From Desulfosporosinus youngiae DSM 17734 (GTDB taxonomy: Bacteria > Bacillota > Desulfitobacteriia > Desulfitobacteriales > Desulfitobacteriaceae), in assembly GCF_000244895.1 (NCBI RefSeq), contig NZ_CM001441.1:5112198-5176197 (forward strand): a stretch of 64,000 nt of DNA, written 5' to 3'. The notes below the pieces were generated by a model. That model searched no databases and was not told the DNA's origin. It saw nothing but the letters and a program-made list of their open reading frames with translations. Both the position numbers and the translations under genes were made by a program. This document shows positions 45,012-53,788 of this stretch, piece after piece (position 1 is the first letter of the stretch; every line of letters starts with the position of its first letter).

Positions 45012-45518
45012 TTAGCGTTCATATCTCGGCCGATACCGCAGCCAGCCGCGGACGAAGGATTGGTGAATCCAGGGATAGGTCAGCGGGACCAGGATGGCAT
45101 TATACAGGGAGACCCCGATTACCAGACGGCTGATATCGGTCAGAGACCAGTGAAGGCCTGCGCCTAAACTTAAGAAGGCGACTAAAATTTGTCCCGCTGA
45201 GGTGGCAATCAGAACTATGAAGGTGGTTATAAGAAAGTTTTCCCGATACCAACGCTCTGCCAGCCAGTAGCTCAAAGCTGCGACAACGGCGAGTGTGAGC
45301 GTATACATGCCAATATAGCGGCCTAGATACAGATCTTCCAATAAGCCCGCGCCCAGTCCCCATAATAAGCCTGAAGGGAGTCTGTGATGCATGGCTATAT
45401 AAATCGTTAACAGCATAAGCAGATCCGGTTTAATCCCTGACCAGGACCAGAAATGAAAGAGTGTTCCCGGCAAGATCAGACTTAAAAGAAACATAACGGC
45501 TATCAATACATAACGCAC
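45012..45518 (-). CDS. mreD: Rod shape-determining membrane protein MreD
   Basis: 168 residues with about five or six hydrophobic segments and the family segment WSWSGIKPDLLMLLTIYIAM. The start is a GTG overlapping the mreC stop by one base (TAGTG). It is part of the elongasome with MreB, MreC, RodA and PBP2. Confidence 0.92.
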   Translation of the reverse strand: MRYVLIAVMFLLSLILPGTLFHFWSWSGIKPDLLMLLTIYIAMHHRLPSGLLWGLGAGLLEDLYLGRYIGMYTLTLAVVAALSYWLAERWYRENFLITTFIVLIATSAGQILVAFLSLGAGLHWSLTDISRLVIGVSLYNAILVPLTYPWIHQSFVRGWLRYRPRYER

Positions 45519-46384
45519 TATTTACCACCCGCCATTTTAACGATATAGGCTTCTTCTAAAGAATCAAAATCGACGAGTGGCTGAATGTAAGCGGTTTTGA
45601 GCAAACCGGAAGGGTCCAGCTGAATTTCCTTGACTTGCCCGATCGGCACGCCTTTGGGGTAAACCCCTCCAAAACCTGAGGTTAATGCCAGATCACCGAC
45701 ATTGATACCATCTTCTCTGCGGAAAAGCATTTGTAAATTCCCTTCTGAGCTTAAACGGGAACCGCGTTTATAGTCGCCCTGCACGATACCAAAGATGCCG
45801 TCACCTGTGCTGCCGCGCACCAGCGCACTTACTTGCCCTTCTCCGTCAAGGATTAACAAGACTTCTGAGGTGGTCGGTGTGACAGACACAATTTTCCCCA
45901 CAAGCCCTAAATCCCCGATGACCGGGTCATTCGCTGATACCCCATCCTGGCTGCCGCGATTTAAGGTTAAGGTTCGGTACCAAGTGGTTGGGTTGCGATT
46001 AACCACGCTGGCTCCGACTTTTTCATACTTTTCAAGAGTGGGACTGCGAAACAGCCCCTGATCAAGCTCGTTGTAGCGCATGCCTGCCAAAATTTCCGAT
46101 TTGAGTTTTAAGTTATCCCCTGTAAGTTGGTCAACTTTCTTCAGCAGTTCCTCGTTTTGGCGCGCTACTTCCGTGAAGTCCCATAAGGCCCGCGTATTTT
46201 CTTTGATTGAATTCCCTGCTTTGAGAATAGGTCCTTCTATTGGGCTTAGAACACGCCTCATGACTCCTCCAATAGGATTCGGAAAACTACTTCCTATTCC
46301 TGTATACCGCATGGTTATCAGGACTCCTAATAAGAGAAAGAAAACGAGAACCACGATTCCCGTTACATTTCTTTTCCCCACCAC
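45518..46384 (-). CDS. mreC: Rod shape-determining protein MreC
   Basis: 288 residues. A membrane helix near the start (GIVVLVFFLLLGVLITMRYT), a coiled coil (ARQNEELLKKVDQLTGDNLK) and the beta-barrel domain with VNRNPTTWYRTLTLNRGSQD and DPVIGDLGLVGKIVSVTPTT. It links MreB inside to PBPs outside. Standard position between mreB and mreD. Confidence 0.96.
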   Translation of the reverse strand: MVGKRNVTGIVVLVFFLLLGVLITMRYTGIGSSFPNPIGGVMRRVLSPIEGPILKAGNSIKENTRALWDFTEVARQNEELLKKVDQLTGDNLKLKSEILAGMRYNELDQGLFRSPTLEKYEKVGASVVNRNPTTWYRTLTLNRGSQDGVSANDPVIGDLGLVGKIVSVTPTTSEVLLILDGEGQVSALVRGSTGDGIFGIVQGDYKRGSRLSSEGNLQMLFRREDGINVGDLALTSGFGGVYPKGVPIGQVKEIQLDPSGLLKTAYIQPLVDFDSLEEAYIVKMAGGK

Positions 46385-46402
46385 AATTCCTCCCCGCCTT
46401 TT

Positions 46403-47431
46403 TTAATTCTTTTGCGAGGCGGCAATTCTACGAAGGATTTCTGCATGTTCTAAAACATTTCCTGTTCCTATAGCGACACAGGACAAGGGGTCCTCCGCTA
46501 TGTGCACCGCAATACCTGTTTCCTCTGAGAGCAGCCGGTCCAGATTGCGCAGTAATGAGCCGCCGCCGGCCATCATAATGCCGCGGTCCATAATATCGGA
46601 TGATAATTCCGGCGGAGTCTTTTCTAAACATGATTTAACCGCATCCACAATCGCCATCACCGGCTCTTGTAAAGCTTCTTGAATTTCTTCAGAGGTGACT
46701 TCGATGGTTTTAGGCAGTCCGGTTAATAAATCCCGTCCGCGTACAGTATAAAAGCCCGGTTCTGCTTTGTAGGCATAGCCGATTTCGAACTTAAGAGTTT
46801 CGGCCGTACGATATCCAATCATTAAATTATAGCGCCGCTTAATATGGGCGATGATCGCATCGTCCATTTCATCTCCGGCCACGCGGATTGAACGGCTGGT
46901 CACGATTCCGCCTAAAGAAATGACCGCCACTTCCGTTGTTCCTCCGCCAATGTCGACAATCATGTTTCCTGTCGGTTCACTGACCGGAAGTCCTGCACCG
47001 ATTGCTGCCGCCATAGGCTCTTCCAGAATAATCGGATCTTTGGCACCCGCTGCCATGGCCGCTTCTTTAACGGCGCGTTCTTCGACAGGGGTCACCCCTG
47101 AAGGCACGCAAATAACGACGCGCGGCCGGATATAAGGATGGTCGGTCCCTAGCGCCCGGCTAATAAAGTATTTCAGCATTTTTTGCGTGACATTAAAATC
47201 CGAAATAACTCCATCCTTTAAAGGCCGGATAGCCACTATGTTGCCGGGAGTCCGCCCGATCATTTCTTTGGCTTTGTCACCCACCGCCACAGGATTCTTA
47301 TTGGTAATATCCATCGCCACCACGGAGGGTTCCCGTACAACAATTCCTTTTCCCTTCGCATGAACTACCGTATTCGCTGTTCCTAAATCTATTCCTAAAT
47401 CTTTACTGAAAAAATTAAAAAACATAGTCAT
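46403..47431 (-). CDS. mreB: Rod shape-determining actin homologue MreB
   Basis: 342 residues. Actin-fold phosphate loops [20 protein letters not shown] and [19 protein letters not shown], and the adenosine motif [16 protein letters not shown]. It forms cytoplasmic filaments guiding side-wall synthesis. AAGGAG precedes the first ATG. Confidence 0.98.
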   Translation of the reverse strand: MTMFFNFFSKDLGIDLGTANTVVHAKGKGIVVREPSVVAMDITNKNPVAVGDKAKEMIGRTPGNIVAIRPLKDGVISDFNVTQKMLKYFISRALGTDHPYIRPRVVICVPSGVTPVEERAVKEAAMAAGAKDPIILEEPMAAAIGAGLPVSEPTGNMIVDIGGGTTEVAVISLGGIVTSRSIRVAGDEMDDAIIAHIKRRYNLMIGYRTAETLKFEIGYAYKAEPGFYTVRGRDLLTGLPKTIEVTSEEIQEALQEPVMAIVDAVKSCLEKTPPELSSDIMDRGIMMAGGGSLLRNLDRLLSEETGIAVHIAEDPLSCVAIGTGNVLEHAEILRRIAASQKN

Positions 47432-47485
47432 TAAATGCTCCTTCCATTTTGGGCTAGGTTCACACCTCGAATATCGTGCCTCGCG

Positions 47486-48169
47486 TCATATGACGCCCCG
47501 TTCTTTTAGGCTGATAAAGCGATTATCTCCGATAATCACGTGATCTAAGACTTCAATCCCGAGAATCTTGCCCCCATCTGCCAGACGTCGTGTTACTTCA
47601 ATGTCTTCCTGGCTGGGGTTGGGATCCCCGCTTGGATGATTGTGCAATAAAATAATGGCGTTGGAGTTGCGCCGTATTGCCTCTTTGAAACACTCCCGGG
47701 GGTGTACTAAGGATGAATTGAGTGAACCTATCGAGACCGGGCTGATTCCTAAGACGTGGTTCTTAGTCGATAGGGAAACAACACGGAAATGCTCACGATC
47801 AAGAAACCGCATTTCTTCCATAACTATGTGCGCCACATCCTGAGGAGAGTTGACCACAGGTCTGGACATGGGATCCACGGAAACTGAACGCCGCCCTAAT
47901 TCCAAGGCAGCCTTCACCTCAGCAGATTTTGCCTTTCCTAAGCCATGTATCTGAGCTAACTCATGAACGGTCAGCTTCGCCAAACCCGAAAGCCCTCCAA
48001 CACTTGCCAGGATACGTTCAGCCAGAGTCAAAACGTTTTCTCCTTTGATTCCGGTCCGTAAAAGTATGGCCAGAATTTCGTGATTTGATAATGCCTCAGG
48101 ACCTAATTGGCAAAGCCGCTCACGGGGTAAAAGTTCCTCCGGCAAATCCTTCAAACGTCGGTAATCCAT
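47486..48169 (-). CDS. radC: RadC/YsxA family JAMM-domain protein
   Basis: About 227 residues from the ATG at 48169, with GAGGTGG upstream. A helix-hairpin-helix segment (HELAQIHGLGKAKSAEVKAA) precedes the JAMM metal motif LHNHPSGDPNPSQED. A specific DNA-repair role was withdrawn in E. coli; the function is uncertain. The start lies about 50 bases inside the end of maf. Confidence 0.93.
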   Translation of the reverse strand: MDYRRLKDLPEELLPRERLCQLGPEALSNHEILAILLRTGIKGENVLTLAERILASVGGLSGLAKLTVHELAQIHGLGKAKSAEVKAALELGRRSVSVDPMSRPVVNSPQDVAHIVMEEMRFLDREHFRVVSLSTKNHVLGISPVSIGSLNSSLVHPRECFKEAIRRNSNAIILLHNHPSGDPNPSQEDIEVTRRLADGGKILGIEVLDHVIIGDNRFISLKERGVI

Positions 48170-48776
48170 TATCCACCTCACGCGGGGCGATATTTCTCTG
48201 CTTAATCCCCCACGTTCCAAGCTGTTCTGAAAGGTATTCCATGGGTAAGCCGATGACGTTTGTCAAAGATCCTTCAATGGATGTGACAAATCGCCGGGCT
48301 TCTCCTTGAATCCCATAAGCCCCCGCCTTGTCCATCGGTTCTCCGCCAGCCACGTATGCCTTTATTTCATCTGATCCAAGCTGACGAAAATGAACGACAG
48401 TTTCTACCACATCTGCAACGAGTTTCCCCGATCCGGAGATTAAAGCCACACCCGTAAAAACAGAGTGAGTTCGGCCGCTCAGCTTCTGAAGTATTTCTTC
48501 CGCTTCTATTACCGAAGCCGGTTTCCCTAAACTATAGGAGTCAAGGACAACCATGGTGTCTGCCCCTAAAACTACGTCCTCCAAGTTCCCTCCGGATTCT
48601 AACCATTGAGTCAAACCAGCTTTTGCCTTACGCTCGGCTAACTGTTTAACCCCGATCTCCGGAGGGACTCCTTCCGCCAATTCTTCCGAGACAGAAGTCC
48701 TGACTGTTTCAAAAACGTATCCTCCCTCGCGAAGCAATGCTGCCCGTCGGGGAGAGGTGGAAGCAAGTACGAGCAT
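48120..48776 (-). CDS. maf: Maf family nucleotide pyrophosphatase
   Basis: 218 residues. The ASTSPRRAALLREGG motif, GADTMVVLDSYSLGKP and QGEARRFVTSIEGSLTNVIG are diagnostic. It hydrolyses non-canonical or damaged nucleoside triphosphates and affects septation when overproduced. The C-terminus is slightly longer than usual. Confidence 0.95.
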   Translation of the reverse strand: MLVLASTSPRRAALLREGGYVFETVRTSVSEELAEGVPPEIGVKQLAERKAKAGLTQWLESGGNLEDVVLGADTMVVLDSYSLGKPASVIEAEEILQKLSGRTHSVFTGVALISGSGKLVADVVETVVHFRQLGSDEIKAYVAGGEPMDKAGAYGIQGEARRFVTSIEGSLTNVIGLPMEYLSEQLGTWGIKQRNIAPREVDNGLPTFEGFAGGTFTP

Positions 48777-48777
48777 A

Positions 48778-49041
48778 TTACACCTTCCTTGAGAGCAAAT
48801 ATCCTCCCAGCGCTCCTAAAATTGTTGCAATCGTAATGCTTATGCGGCAACCAAAGGAGAGCGAAAGAAAAAAGAAATCTACGTAGGTATGAGAAGGAAT
48901 ATCTATGACGGCCGACTTCAAAAACGGTCTAAATATACCGTATTTTTCCAAGCCAAATCCAACTAAAGTTCCAAGGGCAGCACCGATCATAATAAGCAAG
49001 ACCGTTCTTCCTGTACCCGAGGAATTTCGTCCAACCGCCAT
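48778..49041 (-). CDS. DUF4321 membrane protein
   Basis: 87 residues from the ATG at 49041, which has GGAG 8-12 bases upstream. Two or three hydrophobic segments (VLLIMIGAALGTLVGFGLEK, HTYVDFFFLSLSFGCRISIT and a last one) with a conserved glycine pattern match DUF4321, a small protein regularly found upstream of maf in Clostridia. Function unknown. It ends one base before maf starts. Confidence 0.85.
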   Translation of the reverse strand: MAVGRNSSGTGRTVLLIMIGAALGTLVGFGLEKYGIFRPFLKSAVIDIPSHTYVDFFFLSLSFGCRISITIATILGALGGYLLSRKV

Positions 49042-49183
49042 TATTCTTTCTCCTTCCGTCCATAGCAACTCTAGTCTGCATTAAATCTAATTATCTCTTA
49101 CTAAGCCTCATATAAGTGTAGCATCTTACCTTTGAGTAAGCAAGTTTGGAGAGTGTGAAAGGTCCGTGAAATAAAAAAGATGT

Positions 49184-49228
49184 TTAGTAGAAAAGAAAGA
49201 CCGGGACCCGGTCTTTCTTTTCTACTAA
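49184..49228 (-). terminator. Very long perfect hairpin after aspA
   Basis: Arms of 22 bases at 49184-49205 and 49207-49228 are fully complementary with a single unpaired base between. On the minus strand a TTTTTT tract follows 6-8 bases later, so it ends the aspA transcript. The stem is much longer than an ordinary terminator. Confidence 0.75.
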
Positions 49229-49267
49229 CACCCGCTCATTTATTGTCGTTCCCATAGCCTGTCCGCC

Positions 49268-50671
49268 TTATTTCAGCAGCTCTGCCCCAGCGATTCCGGG
49301 CCGGGTCATTTCATAAGGGTTTAAGATCAGATCGAGTTCTTCCTTCGTTAGAATCCCTTTTTCTAAGACAATTTCGCTGACTGGCCGTCCATAGAGAATG
49401 GCCTCTTTGGCTATGGTTGAGGCTACTTCATATCCTACATGGGGGTTAATGGCTGTTACAAGACCGACGCTGTTTTCTACCATGACCCGGCAGCGGTCTA
49501 TATTGGCAGTGATGCCGACGACGCAGCGGTCCCGGAAGACACGGGTCACATTACGCAGAATATCCAGGGATTGGAGCAGATTAAAGACCACAACAGGCTC
49601 CATTACATTGAGTTCAAGCTGGCCGGCTCCGCAGGCTAAGCCAATAGTGAAGTCATTTCCTTGAACCTGAAAGGCTACTTGATTGACCACTTCCGCAATG
49701 ACGGGATTAACTTTTCCGGGCATAATGGAGGAACCCGGCTGCATCGGCGGCAAATTTATTTCACTTAATCCGGTCCTTGGACCGGAGGCCATCAGGCGCA
49801 GATCGTTTGCTATTTTGGAAAGATTGACGGCCAGCGTCCTTAATGATCCGGAAACTTCCATGAAGACATCGGTGTTCTGTGTAGCATCCACCAGATCTTC
49901 AGCAAGACGGAGCGGCAAACCTGTCCATTCGCTCATCAGCCCGGTAACTTTTTCAATATAGCGGGGATCTGCGTTTAAGCCTGTTCCAACTGCCGTCGCT
50001 CCCATATTTATAACTTCAAGAGAACGAATGGCCTCTTTGATTCTCTTAACATCCCGTCCCAGCATCTGGGCATACGCTGCAAACTCCTGGCCTAAGCGAA
50101 TGGGCACAGCTTCTTGCAGGTGAGTCCGCCCCATTTTAATGACACCGTCAAACTCTTGAGCCTTATCCTCAAAGGCTTGGCGCAGACTGTCTAATGCTTC
50201 AAGCAAATCGCCGGCAACATTCAGACAAGCAATGCGGATTGCTGTGGGAAAAACATCGTTGGTACTCTGGGCCATGTTCACATGGGTATTGGGATGAACT
50301 TTGAAATACTCCCCTTTACTGCCGCCTAGAATCTCTATGGCCCGATTAGCAATAACCTCATTGGCATTCATATTCATGGATGTTCCTGCTCCGCCCTGGA
50401 TCACATCAACCACAAATTGATCATGAAGCTGCCCTTCAGTCAGTTCCTTAGAAGCTTGTACAATAGCCTTGCCGATCTTCGGGCTTAAAGCACCGATATG
50501 CATATTGGCTTCGGCCGCCGCTCCTTTAACCATGCCCAAGGCACGGATTAATTCTCGATGGGGGTGGTACCCTGTTATAGGAAAGTTCTCCGTGGCGCGG
50601 AGGGTTTGAATACCATAATACACGTCGTCCGGGACTAGATGAACTCCGATTAAATCTTTTTCTTGCCGCAT
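49268..50671 (-). CDS. aspA: Aspartate ammonia-lyase
   Basis: About 467 residues from the ATG at 50671, which has AAGGTGG upstream; an in-frame GTG four codons earlier overlaps that site. Family motifs are NMAQSTNDVFPTAIRIACLN, MGRTHLQEAVPIRLGQEFAA and the lyase signature GSSIMPGKVNPV. It interconverts aspartate and fumarate plus ammonia. The signature is shared with fumarases, but the whole-length pattern favours AspA. It is transcribed alone, behind a perfect palindrome. Confidence 0.93.
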   Translation of the reverse strand: MRQEKDLIGVHLVPDDVYYGIQTLRATENFPITGYHPHRELIRALGMVKGAAAEANMHIGALSPKIGKAIVQASKELTEGQLHDQFVVDVIQGGAGTSMNMNANEVIANRAIEILGGSKGEYFKVHPNTHVNMAQSTNDVFPTAIRIACLNVAGDLLEALDSLRQAFEDKAQEFDGVIKMGRTHLQEAVPIRLGQEFAAYAQMLGRDVKRIKEAIRSLEVINMGATAVGTGLNADPRYIEKVTGLMSEWTGLPLRLAEDLVDATQNTDVFMEVSGSLRTLAVNLSKIANDLRLMASGPRTGLSEINLPPMQPGSSIMPGKVNPVIAEVVNQVAFQVQGNDFTIGLACGAGQLELNVMEPVVVFNLLQSLDILRNVTRVFRDRCVVGITANIDRCRVMVENSVGLVTAINPHVGYEVASTIAKEAILYGRPVSEIVLEKGILTKEELDLILNPYEMTRPGIAGAELLK

Positions 50672-50692
50672 TTGTCTTCCCACCTTATAGTT

Positions 50693-50735
50693 ATCGCCTT
50701 AAATGTTATATGTACAATATAACATTTAAGGCGAT
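50693..50735 (-). promoter_or_regulatory. Perfect 19-bp palindrome in the aspA leader
   Basis: Arms 50693-50711 and 50717-50735 are perfectly complementary around a 5-base loop (GTACA). The edge is about 20 bases from the aspA start and just upstream of its ribosome site. No T-run follows, so control of initiation or translation, or an operator, is more likely than termination. Confidence 0.6.
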
Positions 50736-50749
50736 ATTTGTCACAGGCC

Positions 50750-51205
50750 TAAGATGTTCGGGGGGGTTTGGGTCCTTTGAAAGTATTACCTTGGGTCGTG
50801 TGAAAGTAAGGGGTCATTGCACGTTCACACACGTTCCCGTTCACTGGCTCGTTGGATGCTGAAGGAATTACGCTAACCTCTGGGTTGGTCTGCATGTGAA
50901 CCCGAGCGTAATAACCCTTCAGCATCGGCACTCGCTTTATCGTGAACTCCACTAAAGTGTTCACTTAGCAATGGCCCCTTAATTTCTGGTCTGCTTGGGC
51001 TGGGAACGTAGGGTTTGTGACTGTGCAAGTTTGGGGACGGTTCGACGGATGTCGCTTTGGCCAAAACATAGGTGTTTCACCCTGTCACCCCTATCAATGT
51101 TAAGGCATGACGAGCGCATGGCTGAGCATAGTGCAGAAAATCGTGCCCTTGCTTGTGCGAAGAGGAAGGCAAGGGCAATCCCCTGTGCCCTCAACTACAG
51201 GGCAC
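50750..51205 (-). ncRNA. Candidate large structured noncoding RNA
   Basis: About 450 bases between aspA and cimA without a credible gene but full of strong stems. The main one is a three-tier hairpin at 50855-50926: 11 bp (GATGCTGAAGG/CCTTCAGCATC), 8 bp (ATTACGCT/AGCGTAAT) and 5 bp (GGGTT/AACCC). Others are GTGAAC/GTTCAC at 50942-50964, TGCCCTTGC/GCAAGGGCA at 51144-51177, and GTGCCCT/AGGGCAC at 51185-51205 over the cimA stop. ORFs here have no ribosome sites and follow the symmetry of the stems. Strand is unproven; minus is given because it would read on from cimA. It could instead be a mobile or intron-like element. Confidence 0.5.
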
Positions 51206-52793
51206 TCTGCTCCTTTCCTCTCCATATGGTCCAGTTGATAGCGTCAAGCAAGGCCTGAGCACTTGCTCTGAGAATGTTCTTGGATACTCCAATGGTGCCC
51301 CAGACCTCATTGCCAAGGCGGGTATCGATGATAACGCGAACGATGGCTTCGGTTCCATGCGCTCCGTCCAGGACTCTAACTTTATAGTTGACCAGTTCGC
51401 TTTCATCTAAGACCGGGAAGAACTTAGCCAGGGCTTGCCTCAGGGCTGTATCTAAAGCATTGACCGGGCCGTTTCCTTCTGAGGCAATTTGAACGGTTTC
51501 CTCACCGACTTTGACCTTGACTACGGCGACAGAATCAAGTTCTCCCCGCAAAGGATCACTCCAGACATGATAATCCAGGACTTCAAACAAGGGAGTGCTT
51601 AGCTTTCCGAGGGTTCGCAGCAGTAATAAGTCCAGACTGCCTTCTGCTGCTTCAAATTGAAATCCGGCATGCTCTAACTCTTTGATTTCAGTCATTGCCA
51701 TCTCAACTCGCGGATCGTCTTTGCGAATCATGGGCTCGAAGCGGCGTAAGCGTTCCAGGATATTCGCTTTCCCTGCCTGATCCGAAATCAAAATGCGTCG
51801 TTCGTTGCCAACTTCCGCCGGATCTATGTGTTCAAAGGTTCGTTGATTTTTGAGAATGGCATCAACGTGCATTCCGGCTTTATGGGCAAAGGCACTGCGG
51901 CCTACAAACGGCTGTTTCTCATCAAAGGGCGCATTGGTCAGTTCGGCAACATAGCGGGAAAAGGAAGTAAGCTTGAGAAGAGCGGCATCAGAAACCACAT
52001 CATAGTCTCCTTTGAGCTGCAACAAGGGGATAAGCGTGCTTAAATTGGCATTGCCACAGCGCTCCCCAAATCCGTTCCAGGTCCCTTGAACCTGATTAAC
52101 TCCGGCTTCTACCGCAATCAGAGAATTGGCAACCGCCAGCCCCCGATCATTATGAACATGAATACCCAGGATTGGGGGTGAAAATTTCTGCACGACAGCT
52201 CTAACGCCCGGATCGATTTCTCCCGGCAGGCTGCCTCCGTTGGTATCACATAAAATAATCGCATCAGCACCGCCTTTGAGCGCGGCCGAAACACATTTCA
52301 AGGCATACTCCGGATTTTCTTTAAAGCCGTCAAAGAAGTGTTCAGCGTCAAAGAAGACTTCCCGCCCTTGTTGATGCAAAAAGGAAACAGATTCTTGAAT
52401 GATGCGCAGATTTTCTTCTAAGGTTGTCCGTAAAACGTCCCGGACATGCAGATCCCATGACTTACCGAAGATCGTGATTGTTTTTGCCCCGGAGGCAACC
52501 AGCTTCAATAAAATTTCGCTCTTTTCAGGGGATTCCATAACCTTGCAGGTGCTCCCAAAAGCAGCGATACGAATCCGGGAAGTCTGCAGCCCGCGAAATT
52601 GCTGGAAGAACTCCTCATCCCGCGGATTTGCACCCGGCCAACCCGCTTCTACATAGAGCTCCCCCATATCTCCAATTCGTTTCACATAACTAAGCTTATC
52701 TTCGGTTGAAAAATGGATTCCTTCTCCCTGTGCTCCATCTCTCAAGGTCGTATCGTAAACTGTCACCTTTTTCTTCTCTTGGTTTTGACTCAT
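51195..52793 (-). CDS. cimA: (R)-citramalate synthase (TIGR00977 type)
   Basis: About 532 residues from the ATG at 52793 with GAGGAGG upstream. The aldolase-like domain opens VTVYDTTLRDGAQGEGIHFS, with ILCDTNGGSLPGEI and GIHVHNDRGLAVANSLIAVE, and a C-terminal regulatory LeuA-type domain follows (SDPLRGELDSVAVVKVKVGE). It condenses acetyl-CoA and pyruvate to citramalate, the first step of the threonine-independent isoleucine route. A ykkC-class riboswitch precedes it, which fits branched-chain amino acid control. Confidence 0.92.
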   Translation of the reverse strand: MSQNQEKKKVTVYDTTLRDGAQGEGIHFSTEDKLSYVKRIGDMGELYVEAGWPGANPRDEEFFQQFRGLQTSRIRIAAFGSTCKVMESPEKSEILLKLVASGAKTITIFGKSWDLHVRDVLRTTLEENLRIIQESVSFLHQQGREVFFDAEHFFDGFKENPEYALKCVSAALKGGADAIILCDTNGGSLPGEIDPGVRAVVQKFSPPILGIHVHNDRGLAVANSLIAVEAGVNQVQGTWNGFGERCGNANLSTLIPLLQLKGDYDVVSDAALLKLTSFSRYVAELTNAPFDEKQPFVGRSAFAHKAGMHVDAILKNQRTFEHIDPAEVGNERRILISDQAGKANILERLRRFEPMIRKDDPRVEMAMTEIKELEHAGFQFEAAEGSLDLLLLRTLGKLSTPLFEVLDYHVWSDPLRGELDSVAVVKVKVGEETVQIASEGNGPVNALDTALRQALAKFFPVLDESELVNYKVRVLDGAHGTEAIVRVIIDTRLGNEVWGTIGVSKNILRASAQALLDAINWTIWRGKEQSAL

Positions 52794-52841
52794 TGCTCTC
52801 CTCCTCAAATTTTTGGCACACCTCTGTTATTAACAATACTC

Positions 52842-52965
52842 AAAAGCCCCATAACGAGTTCCTAAGAACTTGCCACGGGGCTTTTTTCCCACACGGTGTA
52901 GCTGGCACTTTTCCAACCTGTATCGCTCGGTCCAGACCTTTTTCAGCGGAACCCTAGATACACTT
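52842..52965 (-). promoter_or_regulatory. ykkC-class riboswitch with terminator, probably ppGpp (subtype 2a)
   Basis: The minus-strand leader of cimA contains CTAGGGTTCCG, then GGTCTGGACCGAGCGATACA, then ACACCGTGTGGGAAAAAAGC, in the order of the ykkC aptamer core. A hairpin AAAAGCCCC/GGGGCTTTT (52842-52886) overlaps the aptamer 3' end and can act as terminator. In this class, guanidine, PRPP and ppGpp variants share the core; those before branched-chain amino acid genes are typically ppGpp sensors, so that is the favoured ligand. This is inferred from gene context, not from specificity bases. Confidence 0.75.
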
Positions 52966-52976
52966 CTTATTGTGCT

Positions 52977-53006
52977 ATTATACGACAGGTGCCTATTGAT
53001 ATACAA
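52977..53006 (-). promoter_or_regulatory. Sigma-A-type promoter of cimA
   Basis: Minus strand TTGTAT (53001-53006), 18-base spacer, TATAAT (52977-52982). It lies immediately upstream of the riboswitch and just after the rex stop codon. Confidence 0.65.
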
Positions 53007-53017
53007 CAGTACAATAC

Positions 53018-53653
53018 TTAATAACACCTTTGTCCGCAGACATTAAAGGTCAGTACTTCAAGGTTTACAGCCAGGTCAACATTGCGAAGCTCAATCTCCG
53101 GAGGAACGTTCACAACGATCGGAGCAAAATTCAGAATGGCCGCCACTCCAGCTTTAAGCAAATGATCTACGGTTTCTTGCGCTGCTGCGGCAGGTACTGC
53201 GACAATGCCTATTTGGGTACGGTTTTGTCTTACGACTTCCTCTATTCGATCAATCGGCTGAACTTCAACGTCTTGAATCTTTGTTCCAATCTTAGTGGGA
53301 TCTGAATCAAAAATGCTGGTAATGATAAATCCTCGTTCTCTGAATCCTTTATAAGTACTCAAAGCTAAGCCTAAGTTACCTACTCCGACTAAGGCCACAC
53401 TCCAGTCCTCACTTAAGCCAAGAATTCTCATTATGTGCTGGCGAAGATCTTTGACATTATAACCGACGCCTCTCGTCCCAAACTCCCCAAAATAAGCTAA
53501 GTCTTTCCGCACCTGTGCAGGACTAACGCCGACTCCATCAGCAATTTCCCCCGAAGAAGTGGTGATAATTCCTTTCCGATCGACGTCAGTCAAATGACGT
53601 GAGTAAACTGAGAGCCGAATAATTGTTGCCTCAGGAATTTTTAGCGTTTTCAA
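53018..53653 (-). CDS. rex: Redox-sensing transcriptional repressor Rex
   Basis: 211 residues. An N-terminal winged helix (GVSPAQVRKDLAYFGEFGTR with GVGYNV) is followed by the Rossmann NADH-sensing domain GVGNLGLALSTYKGFRERGF. Rex senses the NADH/NAD ratio and represses fermentation and respiration genes. The start appears to be a TTG with GGGGG upstream. A TATAAT-like -10 lies at 53704-53709. Confidence 0.97.
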   Translation of the reverse strand: MKTLKIPEATIIRLSVYSRHLTDVDRKGIITTSSGEIADGVGVSPAQVRKDLAYFGEFGTRGVGYNVKDLRQHIMRILGLSEDWSVALVGVGNLGLALSTYKGFRERGFIITSIFDSDPTKIGTKIQDVEVQPIDRIEEVVRQNRTQIGIVAVPAAAAQETVDHLLKAGVAAILNFAPIVVNVPPEIELRNVDLAVNLEVLTFNVCGQRCY

Positions 53654-53788
53654 TAATTTCCCCCATTTCTTTGCTGGAATTTCGCCATAATTGTCATATG
53701 TTAATTATAGCACTATCGGGAAAAAACGCAATTTTAAATCTTCGCTCTAATTCCCGGATAGTTTAATTTATGGATATCCTACTACCTA

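Noticed and set aside
50855-50926. Group II intron or tmRNA for the structured region
   Set aside because: No intron domain V sequence, reverse transcriptase, tRNA-like end with CCA or tag ORF could be seen.
50749-51194. Overlapping small ORFs on both strands between aspA and cimA
   Set aside because: They lack ribosome sites and fall inside a region dominated by perfect stems; open frames on both strands are expected from the symmetry. Treated as one candidate structured RNA.
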